DNA from: Chamaecyparis obtusa
Taxonomy: Eukaryota; Streptophyta; Pinopsida; Cupressales; Cupressaceae
Direction of reading: 5' to 3'
NCBI GenBank assembly: GCA_027943335.1
Contig: BSBK01001580.1
Location: 955,501-1,019,500, forward strand
Length of the DNA stretch: 64,000 nucleotides
Shown here: piece after piece, positions 1-11,229 of the stretch
How positions within the stretch are numbered: position 1 is the first letter of the stretch
How the letters are laid out: each line of letters begins with the position of its first letter
Notes under the pieces: generated by a model
Databases searched by the model: none
What the model was told of the DNA's origin: nothing
What the model saw: the letters and a program-made list of their open reading frames with translations, nothing else
Position numbers and translations under genes: made by a program

Positions 1-1794
1 TAAATTATTTAATCCATTCAACATTACATATAATCATTAGACAGTTACATTTCTTGACTATGTACTAGAGGAACAGTCAGGAAATGTAACTGTCTAAACG
101 ATCCAAACATTTGAAAACAATGAATCGATATCCTTGAGCACAAGCACCAATAATATCAAATAATGGAGATAAAGCACGAGCTAGGGCACGACACCAGTAG
201 AATGCAGTCATTTCAGAGAGCATTCGTGATCAAATAAAATGCAATGCATTTGAAATTTGCAATCGAATATGATGTCAGATGCTCGAAAGATGAAGAAATC
301 ACATTCCTTCTCTCATGCTCAGCTTTCGCTCCTCTATCCAATCAAAATAAAAATTATGAGGCCGTTTCACTTTTTTTTTTCATAGCCAAATCTTCCTTGT
401 ACCACATGAAGAACATGCCATTGGTTCAGTTTTGTAATTTGTTTTTTGTGTAATTAGTAATTGGAAAATTAAATGCATATAACACCTTTATCAGTTTAAT
501 TAGAATGTTATTATCATATCAGATAAAGTATGTTTAAGAATTGTTGGGACTGGTCCTTTTGCGTGTATTGAACATAATAGAATTTTCGGCATATTATTAT
601 CAATCTATTTCTTTGTTCTAAACATGTCATTGGTTCAGTTTTGTAGATTTGTTTAATCTGTTAAATGCATTTTTTGTGAGGAGGGGTCTTGTTCTCAGGA
701 GATTAATGAAGATTGTGCACCTCAAAAACCAATTCATAAGGTACCAATAATGTTTCCTATTCGCTTATATTTTTGGATTGGTAAATCTCCTTATAAGTTT
801 CATGTCCTTTCTTTTGATTACTGTGGATGAGATATATATCTTACATTTAACATTCAACTTCTTTACATTACATGTAGTGTGTTTTTTGAGGATTTTACCA
901 AATCTACTTTTAACATAAACCAAAAACACCAAACTGATATCTTGCCCTTTCAACTTGACAAAATATTTGCATTTGACCAATAACTAAAAGCAACTGAATG
1001 ATAAATCCACATACCTGTATCTTTGTAAAATACCTGGAACATCAAAAAGATGGCCAAGTGGCTGCCGCCATGCTTTTTATCTACTAAATATGGGGAAAAA
1101 AAATACCAAAAAAATTGAATAGAAAACATGATTGGTCATTTTAGAGAGCATTCATGATCAAATAAAATGCAATGGCTTCTCTCACGCTTGATCAACTTTC
1201 ACCCACTCCTTTTCTCTACAAATGAAATAAAAATGATTTGGCCATTTAAAAATAGTGAATCAATATCCTTGAGCACAAGCACCAATAACATCAACTATTT
1301 TGATATGTGGGTACCCTAATGTTGGCAAGAGTTCTTTTATTAATAAGATTACTCTGCAAGCTTGAAGAAGCGATATATTTTGGCAAATGAAGAGTAGAAA
1401 GATGATGATATTCCTGAGATCATGGATGGACACAATGTTGCAGATAGAATGGGAAGACATCTTTCTAGACTAGCCCTAGATCCTTTCACAATTCAGGTAG
1501 GATCCAGACCCAGGCTAAAAAGATGTCTTCCTTTCTGTTGTGGAATTATCCCTTCTTTGGCCTGCACTCATTCCTCTTCTCGAAAATGGTTATCTAGAAA
1601 CCTTGGATACTGTTTCTCATCTATGCATGAAATGTGCTAGTGATCGTATAAAATTACTTTAGGCCTCCAATATTGATGAGATGTACAAGTGTAAAATGTT
1701 TTTGTGAGACTGGGATCAATTTGTGTAGTGTACATAAATGCAAGGCGGTGATTATTCTCGATGATTGATAGGTAGCTAGGACAGTAGCTAGGAC
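1..1794. other. Unassigned AT-rich DNA with shuffled short duplications
   Basis: No gene is supported here; the reading frames present are short and match nothing I recognise. Three repeat pairs are visible. A module around a gatatccttgagcacaag core lies at 119-160 and 1253-1294. A module containing gagagcattcatgatcaaat lies at about 207-372 and 1135-1243. A module containing cattggttcagttttgta lies at 411-450 and 621-660. The first two occur in opposite order in the two copies, so this is not a simple tandem duplication. A 12-bp unit, (a/g)gtagctaggac, is doubled at 1771-1794, directly beside the inverted repeat that follows. Old mobile-element debris or low-copy intergenic DNA are both possible. 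Confidence 0.4.
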
Positions 1795-2234
1795 TAAAGA
1801 TAAAATAGCTCAAGAGACCATCATAGGTTCTCTCTTTCTTCGGTCTATATTATTGACAGAATGTTTTACCTTTCATTAGCTCATCAAATCTAGGGATTTG
1901 AAAGAATTTAATAGAAGATTTTTATGGCAACGTATATTATTTAAGTTGACGTTGCACAAAAATATCTACTTCACACACTTGTAGACTATGAGGACGGCGA
2001 TAAAGAAGCATGGTCATGGCCATGCTTCTTTATCGCCATCCTCATAGTCTACAAGTGCGCGAAGTAGATAAATTCAACATCAACATAAATAATATACGTT
2101 GTCATGAAAATATTCTATTAAATTCTTTCAAATCCCTGGATTTGATGAGCTAATGAAAGGTAAAACATTCTGTCAATAATATAGACCAAAGAAAGAGAGA
2201 ACCTATGATGGCCTCTTGAGCTGTTTTATCTTTA
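1795..2234. repeat. 440-bp nearly loopless inverted repeat (long hairpin)
   Basis: The left arm (1795-2016) and right arm (2017-2234) are reverse complements with roughly 15 mismatches in about 205 paired bases and one 4-bp length difference near 1955. The centre is itself a palindrome (aagcatgg next to ccatgctt) with essentially no loop. A transcript from either strand would fold into one long near-perfect duplex. Most arm differences are transitions, as expected from deamination of methylated cytosine. No target-site duplication was found at the outer ends. It could be a foldback DNA element, a locus giving small interfering RNA, or a young inverted-duplication microRNA-like gene; the sequence alone does not decide. 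Confidence 0.85.
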
Positions 2235-2755
2235 ATGTGCATATCCATCAATTTTTTGACACTTAATCATTAATTTTGATGGAAGTGCTATGCATTCGAT
2301 AGATAAAATGTCAGAGAAAACTAATTTACAACAATAGTTCCGACATAATGCTATACGTTCGACAGGGAATCTGTCAAAGAAATAATGAAGGACTGTCGCT
2401 CTTCTGACATTTCAAGTGTCGCAAATAGAAATTTTTTGACAAACAGTTCAACATTAATGTCATATCACCGACGGGTATATCTGTCAGAATTAAGTGGAAA
2501 CTATCGCTATTCCAATAGTTATTATGTCAAAAAAGATATCTTTTCAACAGTTAATAGGTATTGTATCGAAATTTCGATGGATAAACTATAGAAAATGCCA
2601 TAACAAAGCTGTTGCTAAAATGCAAGTTTCCGATGTGATATGGTATCGGTAAATTGACAAATACATCTTCTATCACAATTTCCTATGCAAAAATGGTGAT
2701 GGACCCATCTGTCGAAATGCTGACAAATTAGCATTGCAAATATGACAATGGCCAT
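2235..2755. other. Spacer rich in TGTC/GACA motifs
   Basis: No coding sequence is supported. Short words such as ctgtcag, ctgtcaaa and cgacag recur in both orientations. A unit of about 36 bp (atgctatgcattcga type) occurs at about 2287-2322 and 2348-2383. Dense short subterminal repeats of this kind are typical of CACTA-like DNA transposon ends, but no terminal inverted repeat or CACTA end was identified. The stretch ends where homology to copia gag begins. Confidence 0.3.
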
Positions 2756-2761
2756 CAGAAT

Positions 2762-3877
2762 TTGACCCCAAATGTAGTAGTGCCCTCTCTAGCATATCTT
2801 GCAAAGGATGATACTACTAGCAAGAAGAAGGATTTGTTCCATCAGAGTGCAATAGAAAAAGAAGCCCTTATCAGTGCCCTATCTGATAGTGAGCTTTCAA
2901 AAATAAAGAAAGTAGACACAACTTACAAGATATGGAAGCACCTAGAAGACATGTTTGAAGGAGATAAACAAGAAAAGAATGCGCGCAGGAAAACATGGAA
3001 GAAAAAGTACAATACTTTGGAGATGCTACCTGAGGAGAACATAAGAGCCTACAATCAAAGAATTAATGAAGTGGTTGTTGGAATTAGAAATAATGGAGAA
3101 AAAATTTTAGAAGAAGACGTCATGGATAAACTGATGACTATATTGACACCAGAATATGAGAACAAGATAAAAATCCTTGATGAGACTATGCAATTTTTAG
3201 AAAACATTAAAAGAGAAACCTTAATTAGCAAGATTGCTGCATTTGAAATATCAAGTTTGAAGACAGAGCCTAAAATTGAGACATCCTTCAAAGCTTCAGT
3301 CCATGGTGAGAAATCTTTGAACACCTCTGGAAATTTTGATGATGATGACGAAGAAAAGACTCTAGATGATTTCATTGCTATGATTGCTAAAAGAGAAAAT
3401 AAAGGAAAAGGAAAATATGAAGGACAATTACCATTCAAATGTTTTTCATGTAATAAGATTGGTCACTTTGCATCTAAGTGTCCTACAAGAGTTAAAAAGT
3501 TCAATAATGAATACAAGCCTAAGTACTCAAAGGAATGCTACTATGCTAGAGATGGAGTATCAGATGAAGAATCAGTAGCAGAAGAAATTGGATTCATTTC
3601 TCTTGAAGATGAAAAGAATTCACAAGAGTTAGCACTGATTTCACAAGTTGACATCGGGACAGATTGGATCATTGACATTGTTTGTTCACATCACATGACA
3701 GGAGAAAAAGATAGATTTGTTCATTTGGACAAATACCAAGGAGGCATGGTTAGATTTGGAGATAACACTCCTAAACTCATCATTGGTAGAGGAGCCATCA
3801 CCTTGGATGGAAAGAACAACACTGATGATGTTCTTTATGTTGATGGTTTGAAACATGACCTACTAAGTGTTGGATAG
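2762..3877 (+). pseudogene. gag: Copia A gag, zinc knuckle and protease region
   Basis: The 371-codon open frame begins inside gag; upstream sequence does not match the gag start of element B, so the first Met is not the real start. The retrotransposon gag core is followed by a CCHC zinc knuckle (CFSCNKIGHFASKC, 3440-3481) and the protease region. The catalytic loop there, normally D-S/T-G, reads DIVCS (3674-3688) and has lost the Ser and Gly. The following GAG-pre-integrase motif LLSVG ends at a TAG (3875-3877) where the family normally has Gln. The same codon is also TAG in element B. Gag would form the particle shell and protease would cleave the polyprotein; this copy cannot be proteolytically active. 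Confidence 0.88.
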
Positions 3878-4850
3878 TTACTTGAAAAAGGTTACAAGTT
3901 GGAGTTCAATGGAAACAAGTGCATCATTAACAATAAAGAAGGAGAAACAACTGCATCAGGATCAAAGACTAAAGGTAACATTTTTTAGCTTAATCTGGAA
4001 GCAAGTTGTTTTGTTGCTAAAGTAGATGATAGTTGGCTATGGCATAAAAGACTATGTCATATCAATTTTGATAACATAGTAAAGATAAGAAATGTAAAGG
4101 CAGTTAGAGACCTACCTAGCATAGAAAAGCTAGTTGATACTATATGCAAGGAATGTGTAATGGGAAAGCATGTGAGGAATTCATTCAGAAGCAAGCATAA
4201 TTTAGCAGAGAACAAATTAGATTTGATTCATACAGACATATGTGGACCAACTCAAACAAGATCATACTATGGTGAAAGGTATTTCATTTTGTTTGTAGAT
4301 GATTATTCTAAAATGATGTGGATTGCATTCTTGAAAGATAAGTCAGAGGCATTTGAGAAGTTCAAAATATTCAAAGCTAAGGTTGAGAAAGAATCTAGAC
4401 TAAAGATAAAATGTCTAAGGTCGGATAGAGGAGGAGAATTCACCTCTCACAAATTTTATGAGTACTACGAAAAACATGGCATAAAGAGACAGTTGAGTGC
4501 ACCTAGAACCCCTCAGCAGAATGGGATTGCAGAGAGAAGGAATAGGATCATCCTTGATACAGCGCACACCATCATGATTGAAGGAAAAGTTGCACACACC
4601 TATTGGATAGATGCAGTCAATACAACAATCTATACAATCAATAGAATACAATTGATGCCTAGCGTGGACAAAACACCATATGTTCATGGTTTGGTAATGT
4701 TCCCACAGTAAAATACTTTAGAATCTTTGGAGCAAGTGCTACATCAAGAGGGATGAAGCAATAGGCAAGTTTGATGCAAGAAGTGATGAAGGTATTTTCC
4801 TTGGTTACTCTACTAAAAGAAAAGCTTATAGATGTTTCAATTTAAGATTG
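3878..4850 (+). pseudogene. Copia A integrase
   Basis: Reading resumes after the 3875-3877 stop with the pre-integrase zinc-binding segment (WHKRLCHINF near 4040, then CKECVMGK near 4146). The rve core lies in the intact 183-codon frame at 4160-4711. All three acidic residues are visible: D in HTDICGP (about 4230), D in LRSDRGGEF (about 4422) and E in NGIAERRNR (about 4522). The frame then fails at 4709-4711, where the tract beginning CACAGTAAAATACTTTAGA is shifted relative to element B. A further stop (TAG for Gln, about 3987) lies before the core. Integrase would insert the cDNA into the host chromosome. The core is better preserved than in B. Confidence 0.85.
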
Positions 4851-6140
4851 AAGAAGATCATTGAAAGTGATCATGTTAAGATTAATGAAAAGTTTATGGT
4901 TCAAGAAAGATATCATGATTATTCACCTATGATTGAAGAAGAACCCAGACCTTCCACTAGTGAGACAGTTCTTGAAGAGATGTTTGATAGTATTGATGTA
5001 TTGTTTAATGACCCTAAAACAAGTGAAGAGGAAACTCAGAAGGAAGATGAGTCAATTTCACCTAAAGTTCCTAAGTATACATTTAGATATCACTCCAAGG
5101 ATGACATCATTAGAGATCAGAGTGGCAAAGTCACAACAAGATCAAAAGCAAAGAATTCAGCAAGAAATGAGGCAATATGTTTACTATCTCAGATTGAACC
5201 TTTAAGTGTTGAAGATGCATGTAATGGTTTAGATTGGCATGATGCTATGAAAGAAGAACTAGATCAAATTATCAAGAGTGATACTTGGGAACTGGTCCCA
5301 AGACCTAGTGATAAGAATGTGATTTGAACAAAATGGATATTCAGAAACAAGATGAATGAAGATAGTATAGTAGTAAGAAATAAAGCAAGGTTAGTATGTA
5401 AGGGATATGCGCAGAGAGAAGGCATTGATTATTTAGATAGATTTGCACTTGTGAGAAGATTAGAAGCTATTAAGTTATTTCTAGCTTATGCAACAGTCAA
5501 AAACTTCAAAGTCTATCAGATGGATGTCAAGTCAACATTCTTGAATGGAGAGTTAAAAGAAGAAGTATATATTGAACAACCAGAAGGATTCACCCTATCA
5601 GACAGACCTGATATGGTATGAAGATTGAAGAAGGCCCTCTATGGACTTAAGCAAGCCCCTAGGGCATGGTATGAAAGACTTGATGGATATCTAACAAAAA
5701 TTGAATTCAAGAAAGGAGTGGCAGATTGTAATATATTCATAAGAGAGACATTTAAAGGACTAATACTTGTAGCTATATTTGTTGATGAAATTATCTTTGG
5801 AGGTAATGACAAATTTAGTGCTGAATTTGCTAAGGAGATGTAGAGTGAGTTTGAGATGAGCATAATTGGACCTATCAAATACTTCTTAGGATTAAATGTG
5901 CAGCAGACAGAAAAAGGTATTTTCATTAATCAGTCAAAATATGTGAAAGAGATATTAAAGAAATTCAAGATGGATGATTGCAAGCCAGTGGGTACACCTA
6001 TGATAATAGGATGTAATCTTACAAAAGAAGATGATTCACCAATAGTAGATATAACATTATACAAATCTATGACTTTTCTTGTAATCTTACAAAAGAAGAT
6101 GATTCACCAACAGTAGATATAACATTATACAAATCTATAA
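4851..6140 (+). pseudogene. Copia A reverse transcriptase
   Basis: The RVT_2 type reverse transcriptase is spread over several frames (4848-5327, 5352-5621, 5625-5843, 5856-6116). Visible landmarks are the [10 protein letters not shown] segment, [12 protein letters not shown] with one catalytic Asp, [18 protein letters not shown], and the active-site box. The box reads FVDE (5778-5789) where B has FVDD, so the second catalytic Asp has become Glu. Stops come from TGA at 5325-5327 (GGA in B) and TAG at 5841-5843 (CAA in B). A 68-bp shifted tandem duplication at 6013-6137 repeats the segment spelling NLTKEDDSP. Inactive copy. Confidence 0.87.
6013..6137 (+). repeat. Short tandem duplication inside copia A pol
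   Basis: About 58 bp beginning gtaatcttacaaaagaagat occur twice with a 68-bp offset (6013-6070 and 6081-6137), joined by gacttttctt. The duplication changes the frame and is absent from element B, so it arose in this copy or its source. Confidence 0.85.
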
Positions 6141-6796
6141 TTGGAAAACTCATTTATCTTACTCAAACAAGACCAGACATTTCTAATGCAGTTGGCATAG
6201 TTGGAAGATTTGCAGCAGAGCCTAAACAAAATCACCTCAAGGCATTAAAAAGAATATTCAAATACTTGCAAGGCACTATAAATTATGGTCTATGGTATCC
6301 TAATTAAGAAAATGTTGAGTTTCATGTATATACTGATGCAGATTGGACAGGATGCGTTGATGATAGAAAAAGTACATCAGGAGCAGTATTTCTTGGTGAC
6401 AGGCTTGTCACTTGGACAAGCAAGAAGCAAAATTGTATCTCTCAGTCAACAGCAAAAGTGGAGTATGTTGCAACAGCCCTGAATTGTTCTACAATTATTT
6501 GGATCAAGAAAATGATAAAAGATTTTGGAATTCAGATTGACTATCCTATTGTTATTCATTGTGATAACACTAGCACTATTAATATGTCAAAAAACCCTGT
6601 GATGCATGCAAAGACAAAACACATTGAGATCAAGTATCACTTCCTAAGAGAGAAAGTGGCAGAGAAAGAAGTCAAGTTGGACTACGTGAGTACTAAAGAT
6701 AAGTTAGCAGACATATTCACAAAGCCCTTTCCAAAGGATACTTTTGAGTATCTCAAGGAGAAGTTGGGAGTAATTCCCTTCCTTGATTCTGTTTAG
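6141..6796 (+). pseudogene. Copia A RNase H and pol C-terminus
   Basis: This is the copia RNase H region. GKLIYLTQTRPDISNA opens it, YTDADWTGCVDD carries the first acidic residues, and HCDNTSTINMSKNP and AKTKHIEIKYHF carry the later ones. The final 112 codons (6458-6796) are open and end at LDSV plus stop, as does the end of B. A TAA at about 6304 interrupts the middle. RNase H would remove the RNA template during cDNA synthesis. A noncoding tail leads to the polypurine tract. Confidence 0.87.
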
Positions 6797-7145
6797 AAGA
6801 AAGAAGAAAAAGCATCAGTCCTCAGGGACTTATGGAAGGTTGACTACTCTACCTCAGGAGTAGTACTAGTGGTTTAAAAGAATGGCACCCTTTGCCATTG
6901 ATGTCAAAGGGGGAGTAATATATAGTCATGAAAAATAGAAGGAATATACTAAGGGGGAGCAGTATTCAGTCATGAAAGCAGTTCAGTTGAGAAAATGGAG
7001 AATGTTGAAGAATATTACAGTAGATGGAGGATTCATCCTTGGGGGATTTTTGATGAGGAAATTTAGAATGTTATAAAAGAATTACTAATTTGGATTGGTG
7101 GTGTTTTTCATTCCATATGTTGCCATCAATGCCAAAGGGTGAGAT
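6797..7145 (+). promoter_or_regulatory. Copia A 3' untranslated tail and polypurine tract
   Basis: No gene. Purine-rich stretches (caaagggggagtaata near 6905 and aagggggagcagtatt near 6950) precede the final tract ccaaagggtgagat (about 7132-7145), which sits directly against the LTR start TGTTGG. In B the tract reads aaagggggagat. This is where plus-strand DNA synthesis would be primed. Confidence 0.75.
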
Positions 7146-8466
7146 TGTTGGAGATTTGCCAGCAAGCCAGTGCTGACTGTATGTTTGTCATTGATGAAAA
7201 AATATGGTAAGTAGCATACATGGAAGACTTATGTAGTAAGTTTTGAGTATATGAAGCATGGATATGTTATCAACATGATATCATGGACGCAAAGGAAAAT
7301 TGTTAGAACAGACAGTTATGTAGCAGCTTATATCAACAGTGTTCCTGACAGAGTTACAGGCAGTGTTCTGTGAGTGATTGTTCGTACAATCATCATAGAG
7401 CCTTATGCCTTTGGATATATGATGAAGATATGTTGATGATGTTACAATCAAGGACACAAAGTCTGATGATTAGTAGAAGTGAAGTTATGCAGTCACTATT
7501 CACCAATAGAATTTTCCTGTATTTATTCAGAAGAGCCGACAAAGATTTTATTAGTACAAGAGTTGCGCCTATCATTTCAGTATGCACCCTTGGATTAGTG
7601 CTTAGAGAAGAGTTATTAATGTTTAGTTAAGATCGCATGATGTAATTCAGCTTGAGAAGAAAGTATCAATAAATTTGGTAGAGCCAACAGTGTGTAGCAT
7701 GCGTCTACATTTATTAATATTGGACAGGTCCCAGATTGTGTTGCGTGCTTAGTAAAGCTAACAGAATTATTATTGGAGTATGTTATGGTTTCTCTAATAT
7801 GATTTCAAGATGGTTCTAATAGGTTGACTTGATTATATCATTTAGAGTAAAGATATTTATAGGCAGTCATTTGTGATTGCTAAAGTATGGTTCATGAGTT
7901 GATTGTGAAGAGCAGACCAAAGTGTGTGAAGTGTTTAGCCATTAGCAGGAGGTCTATGTGACCAAGTAAAGTGTTTGTGCTATACATTGGAACTAATCTA
8001 GATAGTAGGTCAAAGTGTAGTTCACCAAGATCCAAATATAGTGTGTATATGTTATTCAGAAGGTTGTAGCCTTGACCCATTTGAGCAGTGTGCTCTTAGA
8101 CAGTGCGTCCTCACCCCTAACAGGGTTAATTGTAAAAGACTCCTAACAGGGTCCGACCCTTGACTAGGTCATTGTACTAAATGCATTGTAAAAACAACAC
8201 CTAACAGGGTTAAGGATCTTCTAAGAAAGATCATAATACACTAGTGCAGATTATTTGTGGGTGTCAATTCCCACTAGGGTTTTTTACCTATTTGGGTTTC
8301 CCCGTAACCAAAATATTGGTGTTTTGTTCAAGTGTTCTTTCATTGTGTCTATTCTTTATGTTTAAGTATACTTAATTGGATAAATAATTGAAACTTTTAG
8401 ATAACTGATTCACCCCCCCCCCCCCCCCCCCCCGCTCTTATTAATCTCTTGGGACTATTCCTAACA
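7146..8466 (+). repeat. 3' LTR of copia A
   Basis: It begins TGTTGGAGAT and ends CCTAACA and is about 1.32 kb, matching the two LTRs of element B along its length. A 21-base C run lies at 8413-8433 near the 3' end; the same place has 12 and 17 C in the B LTRs. Repeated words of the type cctaacagggt occur at about 8115-8215. The LTR would carry promoter and polyadenylation signals, but I could not place a TATA box with confidence. Confidence 0.93.
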
Positions 8467-9410
8467 CTGTAGTCTGGCACATAGATCATCCACATGTTGG
8501 TTTTCAAAAAGGTGTGCCATGATCTATGAAGATGGTGGAAGGGATGCCAAAGTGGAAAATGATATGGTATAGGATGAACTTGGATATCTGAATGTCAGTA
8601 GTGAGGATGAGTGAAATTGCTTTAACCCACTTTGTAAAGTATTATATGACTGTTATGATATATTTGTGTCCATTTGAGGAAAGGGGAGTTATAAGCCAAT
8701 GAGGTCGAAGCCCCAACATGAAAAATGGCCATGGTGGTGTGATGGGCTGCAAATCTTGAGCTAAAGCATGAATCGGATTGGCATACTGCTGACATGGTAA
8801 GCATTTCTTGACAAATTTGTAGGCATCATGTTCCATTGTTGGCTAGTAATACCCGACTCTAATAAACTTCTTTTCTAGGACCATGCCACTCGTGTGGGAA
8901 CCAAAAATTCTACCGTGTACCTCTTTTAAAGCTAGGACGGCCTCGTTCAAATCTAAACACCTAGAAAGGATGTTGTGATATCCTCAATGATAAAGGGTGT
9001 TAGCTACAAGACTGTAGTAGGATGCTCTGCGAATTAGGTTTAGATGTTGGGTTTTTATGAGGTGGGGGATATGATACCATTTTTAAGATATGTGCGAATG
9101 TCATGGTACCATGGGGACTGAGGACCAACCAAGAAGCACACCATTTCTGAATCGATGATCTCATAAGTAGGTGTATGTATCTTCTTGACTAAGAATTCAT
9201 TCTGTGATGAGTCTCAAGGGATTCCTAGTAAGGATTGGATGCTTTCCATTGCATTGGCTACTTTGTTTTGTAGCCTCAGTATCTAAGTGAACTGTAGGCT
9301 CAGGAAGTACTCTTTTAATCTATTGACTAGTTATTTATAGGGTAGAAGCTTGTCATGCTTTGTTTGACATTTGTCCAGGACTTGTTTGATTATTAGCTAT
9401 GAATCTCCAA
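8467..9410 (-). pseudogene. Gypsy C integrase (C-terminal part missing)
   Basis: Read on the minus strand. An HHCC zinc-binding region is visible (VHGRIFGSH near 8900, then CLPCQQYA near 8790), followed by the rve core: PPWPFFMLGL, SSNGHKYIITV, FTKWVKAISL, and FHFGIPSTIFIDHGTPF with the second catalytic Asp (about 8510-8560). A one-base frameshift follows, then FENQHVDDLC, and the gene is cut at 8467 by the LTR of copia A. The segment that would supply the third acidic residue is gone. The order RNase H then integrase marks Ty3/gypsy organisation. Confidence 0.85.
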
Positions 9411-9859
9411 ACACTTGTAGTTTCATGATGTTCCATTGGATAGCTATTTGGAGGCCTGAGCTGAGTGCCTCATACTCTGCATATTGTTGGTGCAAGGGAA
9501 TCCCAATTTGAATGATTTAGGGATATAGTCACCTTGAGAAGTGATGAATAGGATTCTTTCCCTTGATCCATGTGATGTATAGGAGTCATCAAAGTATAGC
9601 TTCCATATTGGTTGTTTTGTTATCATGCTTATATGCTCATCAGGAAATTTCATGATTAAGGGATATGCATCTACTAGGGGTGCTTCTGCTAACTGATTGG
9701 AAATGACTTTCCCTTTGATTTCTTTTATGTCAATATATTGGATATCAAACTCTCTTAGCAGAATGACCCACTTTTCCATCTGGCTTGTCAGTGTTTTCCT
9801 TGATAGAAGATACTTAAGCGGGTCCACATTTGAGATGAGCTTGATGGTGTGGCTAAGCA
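9411..9859 (-). pseudogene. Gypsy C RNase H and tether region
   Basis: The minus-strand frame (9444-9884) reads SNVDPLKYLLSRKTL, then MEKWVILLREFDIQYIDIK. This is the typical end of a Ty3/gypsy RNase H, followed by the YFDDSYTSHGSR segment of the second RNase H-like domain. The first residues of this open frame lie in copia B's LTR and do not belong to it. The true upstream continuation (TTQKLWHYM) lies across the 13.8-kb B insertion at 23682. RNase H degrades the RNA strand during reverse transcription; this copy is split and dead. Confidence 0.85.
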
Positions 9860-9864
9860 TATAA
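9860..9864. other. Target-site duplication of copia B, left copy
   Basis: tataa at 9860-9864 is repeated at 23677-23681, immediately outside B's two LTRs. Host coding sequence of gypsy C reads through correctly when B and one copy are removed. Confidence 0.92.
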
Positions 9865-11172
9865 TGTTGGAGATTTTCTCGCAAGCCAGTACTGACTATA
9901 TGTTTGTCATTAATGACAACATATGAAAAGTAGCATGTGTGGAAGACTTATGTAGTAAGCTTTCGGTATATGTAGCATTGACATGATATCATGGGTGCAG
10001 AGGTTAACTGTTAGTACAGAAATTTATATAGCAGCTTGTGTCAGCAGTGTTCCTGACAGAGTAACAGGAAGTTTTATGTGTATGGTTGTCCATACAGTTA
10101 TCATAGAGCCTTGCATGCTTCGATATATGTTGAAGACATATTATTGATGTTACATTCATGGACCCAGAGTCTGATGATCAGTAGAATTAAAGTTATGCAG
10201 TCGGTATTCACCAATAGTAGTTTTCTATGTTTGTTTAGAAGAGCCGACATAGATTATATTGGTTCTAGAGTTGCACCTATCATTTCAGTATGTGCCCTTG
10301 GATTTGAGCTTAGAGAATAGTTATTGATGTTTAGTTAAGAGCGCATGAAGTAATTCAGTTTGAGGAGAAAGATCCAGTTGTTTTGGTAGAGTCGACAGTG
10401 TGTAGTGTGTGTCTACAATTATCTTATTGGACAGGTCCCAGAATGTGTTGCGAGCTTAGTAGAGTCGACTTAATTGTTATTGGAGTTTGTTATGGTTTCT
10501 CTAATATGATTTCAAGATGGTTCTAACAATCTGACTTGATTATATCATTTAGAGGAAAGATATTTATAGGCAGTCATTTATGATTGCTTAAGTGTGGTTC
10601 ATGGTTGTTAGTAAGAGTAGAGAAGAGTGTGTGAAGTGTTGAGCCATCAGAAGAAGGTCTATGTGACCAAGTAAAGTATTTGTGCTATACATTGGAATTG
10701 ATCCTGATAGCAGGTCAAAGCGCAATACACCAAGATCCAGATATAGTGTATATCTATTAAACAAAAGGTTCTAACCTTCACCCCTTTGAGCAGTGTGCTC
10801 TCAGACAGTGCGTCCTCTCCCCTAACATGGACTATTGTAAAAAAATCCTAACAAGGTTTGACCCTTGACTAGGTCTACTGTACTAAATATATTGTAAAGC
10901 AACTCCTAACAGAGTTAAGGATCTTCTAACAAGGATCAAAAAACACTTGTACAGAATATTAGTGGGTCTCAATTCCCACCAAGGTTTTTACCTATTTGGG
11001 TTTCCCCGTAACCATATTGGTGTCATATGTTGATTTCATGTATCATGTTTATGTGGATGTTTATTTCATTACTTAATCTTTTTAAGTTCAGTTTAAAGAT
11101 TAAAGCTAAAAGATAAAATACAGTGAACACTGATTCACCCCCCCCCCCCTCTCAGTGTTCCCATTCCTAACA
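9865..11172 (+). repeat. 5' LTR of copia B
   Basis: It begins TGTTGGAGAT, ends CCTAACA and is about 1.31 kb. A 12-base C run lies at 11138-11149. The two B LTRs differ visibly throughout, which implies an old insertion. Confidence 0.94.
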
Positions 11173-11174
11173 AT

Positions 11175-11186
11175 TGGTATCAGAGC
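11175..11186 (+). promoter_or_regulatory. Copia B primer-binding site
   Basis: tggtatcagagc starts two bases after the LTR end. This is the well-known copia site that pairs with the 3' end of initiator methionine tRNA and primes minus-strand cDNA synthesis. Confidence 0.9.
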
Positions 11187-11229
11187 CAAGTGCCTCAGAG
11201 AGAAATTTTAACAGCTTGAGGTTGATCAA

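Larger units (their letters stand above)
2756..8466 (+). mobile_element. Ty1/copia retrotransposon A, 5'-truncated, with 3' LTR
   Basis: Gag, protease, integrase, reverse transcriptase and RNase H follow each other in copia order on the plus strand, then a noncoding tail, a polypurine tract and one LTR (7146-8466). The 5' LTR, primer-binding site and the first 45 or so gag residues present in element B are missing. The element is broken by several in-frame stops and frameshifts and by a short tandem duplication, so it is inactive. Its right edge abuts the integrase of gypsy element C, cut just beyond the second catalytic Asp. This suggests that A inserted into C and that the left side of both was later lost. 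Confidence 0.93.

Noticed and set aside
9444..9884. 146-codon frame as one protein
   Set aside because: The first residues come from copia B's LTR read backwards; only the part below 9860 belongs to gypsy C.
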